From an uncultured Chlamydiae bacterium (lineage in GTDB: Bacteria > Chlamydiota > Chlamydiia > Chlamydiales > CALBHK01): a DNA stretch of 5,641 nt. The notes under the pieces are model-generated. The model saw only the letters and a program-made list of their open reading frames with translations, made no database searches and was not told where the DNA came from. The position numbers and the translations under genes were made by a program. Of this stretch, positions 1 to 4,085 are shown piece by piece. The stretch is from contig CALBHK010000177.1 in assembly GCA_937894565.1 (NCBI GenBank), positions 1 to 5,641 of the forward strand, in the 5' to 3' direction. Positions within the stretch are counted from its first letter, which is position 1. Each line of letters starts with the position of its first letter.

Positions 1-77
1 CGCAGCCTGAAGGGCTGCAAGAGTTAGCTTGGGTGTGTATGCCTGCCCATCCTGTTCCTTTTTTTCTCTACCCTTAG
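1..77 (+). CDS. Possible C-terminal end of an unrecognised plus-strand gene (partial)
   Basis: From base 3 an open frame runs to a TAG stop at 75-77 and gives 24 residues ending in AHPVPFFLYP. The composition looks like protein rather than noise, and the position is typical of a neighbour converging on the minus-strand operon: only 8 nt separate this stop from the glycosyltransferase stop. The start and most of the gene lie outside the window. No family can be recognised from so little. A minus-strand frame is also open over the same bases, so this is a tentative call. Confidence 0.35.
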   Translation, partial: QPEGLQELAWVCMPAHPVPFFLYP

Positions 78-85
78 TCTTTGAG

Positions 86-907
86 TTAAATGTTAAATAA
101 GAAAACACCAATATACTTGATGAGGGAATAAATCGTACAGAAAGAGAATTGCCGAGAGTGAATCTTTAATTCATTGCGGGCAGAAAATAAACGTAAATAG
201 CGGGGAATCTCCCTTCTTTTTTTCCATCCCCGGCAATGATAGGCATGCAAGGAAGGGTCTAGCAAGATTTGCCATCCGGCCTGTTTTAAACGTAGAGAAA
301 GATCGATATCTTCTTTATACATATAAAAACTTTCATCAAAAACTTCTCTGCCTCTGATCAAAACACTTTCTAATGCTTCTCTTCTGCATAGTAGAAGCGC
401 GGCACAAAGAGCGGGGACTTCTTCGATATCTTTTATTTTATTATTAAGCGGCTTGCCTTGAAAGCGGTCATACCAGCGTCCATAAAAAGTGCGGAAAATA
501 CCTACTGAGTCATAATGGCCGGTGGGTTTATCGGTTGTCATGTCGTAGCCTTCTAAAATGCCACCTAAAGCACCGCATTGAGGGTATTTTTCCATTGTTT
601 GCAAAGCTTGTTCTATCCAAGTGGGGGTTAAAAAAGCGTCGGGATTTAGAAAAAGAAGATATTCGCATGCGTCATTAATTGCTTGATAGCCAATATTATT
701 GGCTTTGCAAAAGCCAATTTCTTTGCCCCCTATGATCACTTGACAACGCGGTTTAAACGCATTTATACCCAAACAACTTAAATCTTTAGATCCGCTATCG
801 ATAATAACAACAGGAACTTCTTTGGGGATTGCTTGTACGCATTTTTCAATAAAAAGTTCACTATCGTGAGTGACGATGATAGCGGTTATACTTTTGCTGC
901 TTCGCAT
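86..907 (-). CDS. Family 2 glycosyltransferase (rhamnosyltransferase-like)
   Basis: This is a predicted inverting GT2 enzyme that moves a sugar from a nucleotide-sugar donor to a growing glycan, probably LPS or another surface polysaccharide, on the cytoplasmic side of the membrane. The GT-A fold starts at once with the ITAIIVTHDS strand. The nucleotide-binding IDSGSKD follows at residues 36-42, GFCKANNIG at about 65-73, the metal/donor motif LNPDAF at 87-92, and FDESFYMYKEDIDLSLRLK at 190-208 with the acidic pair E199/D200 expected near the catalytic base. The last 18 residues are hydrophobic and may lie on the membrane. The ATG at 907 (273 aa) is preferred to a TTG at 931, because the fold needs no extra residues and the TTG would deepen the overlap with ptsN2. 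With the ATG, the overlap with the end of ptsN2 is 22 nt, so translation is probably coupled. Family assignment is firm. The sugar and acceptor are unknown. Confidence 0.88.
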   Translation of the reverse strand: MRSSKSITAIIVTHDSELFIEKCVQAIPKEVPVVIIDSGSKDLSCLGINAFKPRCQVIIGGKEIGFCKANNIGYQAINDACEYLLFLNPDAFLTPTWIEQALQTMEKYPQCGALGGILEGYDMTTDKPTGHYDSVGIFRTFYGRWYDRFQGKPLNNKIKDIEEVPALCAALLLCRREALESVLIRGREVFDESFYMYKEDIDLSLRLKQAGWQILLDPSLHAYHCRGWKKRREIPRYLRLFSARNELKIHSRQFSFCTIYSLIKYIGVFLFNI

Positions 908-1623
908 TCGCGTGTGATCTTTGCTTCCCAATCTTTGATATAAGTTAAGAGGCTATTTTTATCGGGCTTTGAAAGTAGAAATTGCAAACTTTGCGCATCG
1001 CTGCTTAAATGGGCTATTTTTGCTAAAAGGTTGAGGTGGCGCTTGTCATCGGAGGCAAATAAAAAGAAGAGCAGTTCAACTTTTTTGCCATCCAAGGCGC
1101 CATAATCAATGGGATTTTCTAAAAAAGCTAAAACCACCACATCATTTTGACCATCCAATAAAAAATCGCGAGTATGGGGCACGCCGATGCCATTATTTAA
1201 AGCGGTTGGCATCATCTCTTCCCGATCAAGTAAAAGTTCTGTTAAAACATCAGGATCTAATTCTAATTTTTCTGCCAGCTGCTGCATGGTGTGATGAATG
1301 ACTTCTTGTTTTGTTTTTCCCGGAATATCGTAGTAGATGCTGCCGTGGTGGAGGGCTCTATAGAGGCTATACTGTGCAGCTCCCTTTAGAGTTTGGGCGC
1401 GTTCAGCTGAGGGGTTTTTTTCTAATTGCTGAGGCGTGAATGGAGATTTTCCAAATGTTTTACCCAGTTTATGGTTCATGACCCACTGTTCGATTTCGGT
1501 GCGGCTAAAGCGATATTGACCATTAATATTATAGGCGGGGATTTTTCCCGCCGCTAGCCAGCGACGGATTGTTTTCTCAGAAACATTTAATAGTTCAGCC
1601 ACATCTTTTATTTTTAGGTCCAT
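886..1623 (-). CDS. ptsN2: PTS EIIA (EIIA-Ntr type) with N-terminal helix-turn-helix domain
   Basis: This 245-residue two-domain protein has a MerR/excisionase-type winged HTH at residues 1-50 (IKDVAELLNVSEKTIRRWL, then the wing GQYRFSRTEIEQWV) and a fructose/nitrogen-type EIIA domain at about 98-240. The phosphorylatable histidine is H150 in GIGVPHTRD. In the PTS phosphorelay, PEP, EI and HPr/NPr would pass phosphate to this histidine. Here the domain is fused to a DNA-binding module, which suggests phosphorylation-controlled gene regulation rather than sugar uptake (inference). The architecture matches chlamydial ptsN_2 (CT290 in C. trachomatis), recalled from memory. It starts 11 nt after ptsN1, and a strong ribosome binding site supports the ATG at 1623. 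It lies fourth in the operon, and its 3' end overlaps the glycosyltransferase start. Confidence 0.93.
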   Translation of the reverse strand: MDLKIKDVAELLNVSEKTIRRWLAAGKIPAYNINGQYRFSRTEIEQWVMNHKLGKTFGKSPFTPQQLEKNPSAERAQTLKGAAQYSLYRALHHGSIYYDIPGKTKQEVIHHTMQQLAEKLELDPDVLTELLLDREEMMPTALNNGIGVPHTRDFLLDGQNDVVVLAFLENPIDYGALDGKKVELLFFLFASDDKRHLNLLAKIAHLSSDAQSLQFLLSKPDKNSLLTYIKDWEAKITRECEAAKV

Positions 1624-1629
1624 TCACCA

Positions 1630-1636
1630 CTCCTTT
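1630..1636 (-). promoter_or_regulatory. Ribosome binding site of ptsN2
   Basis: AAAGGAG sits 6 nt upstream of the ptsN2 ATG. It is the best Shine-Dalgarno match in the window and overlaps the TAA stop of ptsN1 (TAAAGGAG), so termination of ptsN1 can feed re-initiation on ptsN2. Confidence 0.8.
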
Positions 1637-2084
1637 AAAAGCCCTCTAAATGGGCGATGAGTTCGTTTGCAGAATGGCAGTTCAATAACTTCTTTCTGCG
1701 CTCGTCATCTTTAATAGCTAATGTAACGCAAGAGAGAATTTGAAGATACTCCGTTTGTTTATCATCCGGGCCGCCAATCATGAAAATCAGGCGAATGGGC
1801 ATCTGGTCCATGGCATCCCATTCTATTCCCTGTTTTACGATGGCAATAGCAATAAAAAAATCATCATATGTGGGAAGTTTGGCATGAGGAATGGCAACTC
1901 CCATTCCAATGGATGTGGAGACAATTTTCTCCCTTTCTAAAATAGCCTGGTAAAATTCTTTTAGATGATGCAAATAGCCTTGTTTGTCTATTTTTTGCAC
2001 CATTTCTTGAAGGGCCTCTTCACGTGAATGAACATTTAAAAAAAACACTAGGTCTGAGTTTAAATATTTTTTTAGATCAATCAT
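1635..2084 (-). CDS. ptsN1: PTS EIIA domain protein, EIIA-Ntr (PtsN) type
   Basis: This is a stand-alone EIIA domain of 149 residues, the usual PtsN length. The phosphoacceptor histidine is H67 in MGVAIPHAK. Downstream lie the conserved hydrophobic strands FFIAIAIVKQGIEW and IRLIFMIGGPD. Such proteins take phosphate from HPr/NPr and regulate partners by protein contact; no EIIB or EIIC partner is visible here, so a regulatory role is more likely than sugar transport (inference). I place the start at the ATG at 2084, 7 nt after the dut stop, with a weak AGG upstream. An in-frame GTG at 2120 would add 12 residues by running through the end of dut and is not needed by the fold. The gene is syntenic with chlamydial ptsN_1 and lies directly before its HTH-bearing paralogue. 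Confidence 0.92.
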   Translation of the reverse strand: MIDLKKYLNSDLVFFLNVHSREEALQEMVQKIDKQGYLHHLKEFYQAILEREKIVSTSIGMGVAIPHAKLPTYDDFFIAIAIVKQGIEWDAMDQMPIRLIFMIGGPDDKQTEYLQILSCVTLAIKDDERRKKLLNCHSANELIAHLEGF

Positions 2085-2091
2085 AGCTTGC

Positions 2092-2538
2092 CTAATTGAT
2101 TCCCGTGTGGCCAAATCCACCTTCTCCCCTGATCGTAGAACAGAGCTCTTCGACTTCTATAAATTCTGCTTTCTCTATTTTACCCACCACAAGTTGGGCA
2201 AGGCGCATATCGGGTTCTATTGTAAAAGATTCTTTGCCATGATTAATCAGGATCAGTCCAATTTCCCCCCTATAATCGGCATCGATGGTGCCGGGTGTAT
2301 TAAGAAGGGTGATGCCATGCTTAAGTGCTAGTCCACTGCGCGGACGTGCTTGAATTTCGTATCCGTCAGGAATGGCCACTCGGATTCCTGTGGGAATCAG
2401 TGCCCGCTCTCCGACAGCTAAAATAATGGGGTGAGGAATACAAGCGCAAACATCGGCTCCGGCAGCTTTTTCAGATGCATAGTGAGGCTTTTTAGCGCCT
2501 CTCTCAAGAGTTGTGCGAATAAGAAGGGTTTTTGACAT
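2092..2538 (-). CDS. dut: Deoxyuridine 5'-triphosphate nucleotidohydrolase (dUTPase)
   Basis: This trimeric dUTPase hydrolyses dUTP to dUMP and pyrophosphate, keeping uracil out of DNA and supplying dUMP for thymidylate synthesis in the cytoplasm. All five family motifs are present in order: I, AGAD at 26-29; II, RPRSG at 65-69; III, GTIDADYRGEI at 83-93 with the catalytic Asp at 86; IV, RLAQLVV at 112-118; V, RGEGGFGHTG at 137-146, the flexible phosphate-covering tail. At 148 residues it has the normal bacterial length and appears complete and active. The ATG at 2538 has only a weak GCGAG-like ribosome binding site. It is followed by ptsN1 after 7 nt. Upstream, a 160-bp palindromic element separates it from accD, so its expression may depend on read-through of that structure. 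Confidence 0.97.
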   Translation of the reverse strand: MSKTLLIRTTLERGAKKPHYASEKAAGADVCACIPHPIILAVGERALIPTGIRVAIPDGYEIQARPRSGLALKHGITLLNTPGTIDADYRGEIGLILINHGKESFTIEPDMRLAQLVVGKIEKAEFIEVEELCSTIRGEGGFGHTGIN

Positions 2539-2552
2539 GGTTGACTCGCTTA

Positions 2553-2712
2553 GGAAATGTACATAAATAAATTAAACTTTTGGGCGTCGCGAAAGCTCTC
2601 GCGGTTGAACGATCGCAAATAACCCTGTATTATTACTACAGGGTCATTTGCGATAGATTTAACCCCGAGGCTTTGGCGAGTCCAAAAGTTTAATTTATTC
2701 ATGTACATTTCC
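2553..2712. mobile_element. 160-bp palindromic MITE-like element between accD and dut
   Basis: The whole segment is one imperfect inverted repeat. The outer arms (2552-2583 and 2682-2713) match over 32 bp with a single mismatch at 2565/2700, beginning GGAAATGTACAT at each end. The inner arms (2612-2629 and 2637-2654) match over 18 bp with one mismatch around a 7-nt loop. The stretches between are similar but more diverged, with a few indels. The termini are flanked by TTA at 2550-2552 and 2713-2715, consistent with a 3-bp duplication (or a TA duplication as for IS630/mariner-type elements). No ORF of useful size lies inside, so it would need a transposase in trans. It sits 5 nt after the accD stop and 14 nt before the dut start. 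In read-through RNA it would form a very long hairpin that could attenuate or process the operon transcript. The family is unidentified. Confidence 0.75.
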
Positions 2713-2717
2713 TTAAG

Positions 2718-3683
2718 TTAAAAAGTAAAAGACCATTTTTTGGAGGGTGTTTTGGTGGTTTTGGGTTGGGAAGGGTTAGCTTGGGATTGCCTATGTAAGA
2801 GATGTTCTAAATTCTCTCTGTTTTCTTTGTAATTTCTTGCGTTGCCGGTAAGAAGGTGCAAGCATTGAGCGATTTTAGGTTTTAAGTCGCGTCTTTTGAT
2901 AATGGCATCGATCATTCCATGTTTTAATAGGAACTCTGAACGTTGAGCCCCCTCAGGTAATGTTTGCCCAATAGTCTGTTCGACGACACGGGGGCCTGCA
3001 AAGCAAATAAGAGCTTCCGGTTCGGCAAAAATAAGATCACCAAGGGTAGCAAAGGAGGCCGTCACTCCGCCGGTTGTTGGGTTGGTCAGTATGGAAATAT
3101 AGGGAAGCCCTGCTTCTTGTAGTTTGGATAACGCAGCTGAAGTTTTAGCCATTTGCATCAGGGAGTGAATGGACTCTTGCATGCGTGCTCCCCCGGAAGC
3201 GCACACGCATACCAGAGGAAGCTCGTCTTTAATGGCTAGTTCTATTAAACAGGTGAGGCGCTCTCCGACTACAGACCCCATCGAGCCTCCCATAAAAGAG
3301 AAGTCCATCACAGCAAGAGCTGTAGGTAGCCCTTCTATTTCGCATGTGCCCGTAATAATGGCTTCTGTTTTACCGCTTTTTTGTTCGGCGCTGACCAATC
3401 TTTCGCTATAGGATTCTGTGTCGGAAAATTGTAAAGGGTCTATAGATTGGAAATGAGAAAAGAGTTCTTTAAAAGTTCCAGCATCGCTTAGTTGCGCAAT
3501 GCGTTGATCTACAGTGAAGCGGTAGTGGTAGTTGCATTTTGGACAGCAATTAAGGGTGTTTTCAAGTTCATTCAAGTGAATCATCTCTTGGCAGCCGGAA
3601 CATTTCATCCAGCCACTGAAGCTGTCTTTTTTAGTGGTTTGAATGCTAATTGTGCTTTTCTTCTTTCTCGAAAAGAGACCCAT
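2718..3683 (-). CDS. accD: Acetyl-CoA carboxylase carboxyltransferase subunit beta
   Basis: AccD forms the carboxyltransferase half of acetyl-CoA carboxylase with AccA. It transfers CO2 from biotinylated AccB to acetyl-CoA to give malonyl-CoA, the first committed step of fatty-acid synthesis, in the cytoplasm. A four-cysteine zinc ribbon is visible (C28-x2-C31 and C47-x2-C50). The crotonase-like core then contains FMGGSMGSVVGER (130-142), the acyl-CoA-binding CASGGARMQE (161-170), NPTTGGVTASFA (201-212) and GPRVVEQT (230-237). The protein is 321 residues, slightly longer than the roughly 300 typical of the family. The extra length is a basic, Lys/Pro/Thr-rich tail after about residue 281 with no recognised domain. 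The ATG at 3683 is preceded by a TAAGG-type ribosome binding site. It is the first gene of the minus-strand operon, with a promoter candidate 34 nt upstream. Confidence 0.97.
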   Translation of the reverse strand: MGLFSRKKKSTISIQTTKKDSFSGWMKCSGCQEMIHLNELENTLNCCPKCNYHYRFTVDQRIAQLSDAGTFKELFSHFQSIDPLQFSDTESYSERLVSAEQKSGKTEAIITGTCEIEGLPTALAVMDFSFMGGSMGSVVGERLTCLIELAIKDELPLVCVCASGGARMQESIHSLMQMAKTSAALSKLQEAGLPYISILTNPTTGGVTASFATLGDLIFAEPEALICFAGPRVVEQTIGQTLPEGAQRSEFLLKHGMIDAIIKRRDLKPKIAQCLHLLTGNARNYKENRENLEHLLHRQSQANPSQPKTTKTPSKKWSFTF

Positions 3684-3716
3684 CCGCCTTACCTACTAAA
3701 TGATTCTATTAGACGT

Positions 3717-3745
3717 ATTCTATCTTGTTTTCTTTAGCAATGCAA
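3717..3745 (-). promoter_or_regulatory. Candidate promoter of the accD operon
   Basis: On the minus strand TTGCAT (3740-3745) and TAGAAT (3717-3722) are separated by exactly 17 nt; the -10 matches consensus at five of six bases. This would give a short leader of about 25-30 nt before the accD ATG. A second candidate lies further upstream: TTGACC (3781-3786) and TCTAAT (3756-3761) with a 19-nt spacer in AT-rich sequence. Either fits the chlamydial major sigma factor, which accepts such elements. The choice cannot be made from sequence alone. Confidence 0.5.
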
Positions 3746-3856
3746 GACCCAATAAATTAGAGAGTGTGACTTTTTTTGGTGGTCAATAAATTTTTTATAA
3801 TTTAAAGCCTTGTTGTAAATTTTACCCTAACAATGAAAGATTTAAAAATCGTAAGC

Positions 3857-3898
3857 CCTTAAAAAGCTATAGCACTGACGCGCCATAGCTTTTTAAGG
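3857..3898 (-). terminator. Intrinsic terminator hairpin, minus-strand oriented
   Basis: Perfect 14-bp arms (CCTTAAAAAGCTAT and its complement) enclose 14 nt. In minus-strand RNA these 14 nt pair further through G-U, G-C, C-G, G-U and C-G to leave a GUCA tetraloop, so the stem is continuous over 19 bp with UUUUU in its descending arm. In plus-strand RNA the two G-U positions become A-C mismatches. The structure therefore favours minus-strand transcription and begins 2 nt after the stop of the small minus-strand ORF. It also insulates the accD promoter region. Confidence 0.65.
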
Positions 3899-3900
3899 AT

Positions 3901-4038
3901 TTAATGTAGAAGAAATCTCTTCTCATACAGGAAGCGATCCAAGACATGTTCTGTGTTCCCTAAATGAACGCTTGCCCCGCGTTTATACCCAAACTTAAAA
4001 CATTTAAATTTTTGTTTCAAAATCCCTTGACGAATCAT
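3901..4038 (-). CDS. Small ORF of unknown function (45 aa), possibly the tail of a decayed gene
   Basis: The ATG at 4038 opens a 45-codon frame, beginning MIRQGILKQK and ending DRFLYEKRFLLH. It is basic and rich in aromatic residues, with no signal peptide or membrane segment. GAGAAG lies 3 nt upstream of the ATG, a close but possible ribosome binding site. The best support is downstream: the stop at 3901-3903 is followed 2 nt later by a terminator that folds best in this orientation. The same frame stays open upstream of the ATG for roughly 25 codons, into the antisense of the RHS gene start. The ORF may therefore be the 3' remnant of a longer gene whose 5' part was lost when the RHS gene arrived. 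A non-coding RNA ending at the same terminator is the alternative. I do not recognise the family. Confidence 0.4.
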   Translation of the reverse strand: MIRQGILKQKFKCFKFGYKRGASVHLGNTEHVLDRFLYEKRFLLH

Positions 4039-4056
4039 AAGCTTCTCAGATAAGAT
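4027..4056 (+). promoter_or_regulatory. Candidate promoter of the RHS-like gene
   Basis: TTGACG (4027-4032, five of six consensus bases) and TAAGAT (4051-4056, four of six) are separated by 18 nt on the plus strand. They lie 29 nt upstream of the RHS ATG, giving a leader of about 22 nt. AAAGAG just before the start can serve as ribosome binding site; CTCTT (4062-4066) can pair with AAGAG (4075-4079) and might partly hide it. The promoter overlaps the first codons of the small minus-strand ORF. Confidence 0.5.
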
Positions 4057-4085
4057 GTGGGCTCTTATTTCAAAAAGAGTCTCAC

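Noticed and set aside
2..18. GC-rich hairpin GCAGCC/GGCTGC, possible terminator of the minus-strand operon
   Set aside because: A U-tract for that direction would lie outside the window, so it cannot be told apart from structure within the converging coding end.
908..931. TTG start for the glycosyltransferase, eight codons upstream
   Set aside because: It has no ribosome binding site, would extend the overlap with ptsN2 to 46 nt, and adds residues the fold does not use; the ATG at 907 fits better.
2085..2120. GTG start for ptsN1 inside the end of dut
   Set aside because: It would overlap the conserved motif V region of dut, and the ATG at 2084 already gives a normal-length PtsN 7 nt after the dut stop.
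1740..3737. Plus-strand open frames at 1740-1940, 2107-2331, 3169-3411 and 3492-3737
   Set aside because: Each lies antisense to a well-supported gene (ptsN1, dut, accD), has no family resemblance, and the genes beneath carry complete diagnostic motifs.
3796..3856. Perfect TATAAT on the plus strand (3796-3801) followed by a nine-codon ORF (3833-3862) abutting the hairpin, resembling a leader-peptide attenuator
   Set aside because: It lies in very AT-rich DNA without a convincing -35, the mini-ORF has no ribosome binding site, and the hairpin folds better on the other strand.
751..3994. 13-bp identity TTTATACCCAAAC shared by the glycosyltransferase gene (about 752-764) and the intergenic region (about 3982-3994)
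   Set aside because: It is short, the flanks diverge quickly and there is no third copy; a chance match in AT-rich DNA is sufficient explanation.
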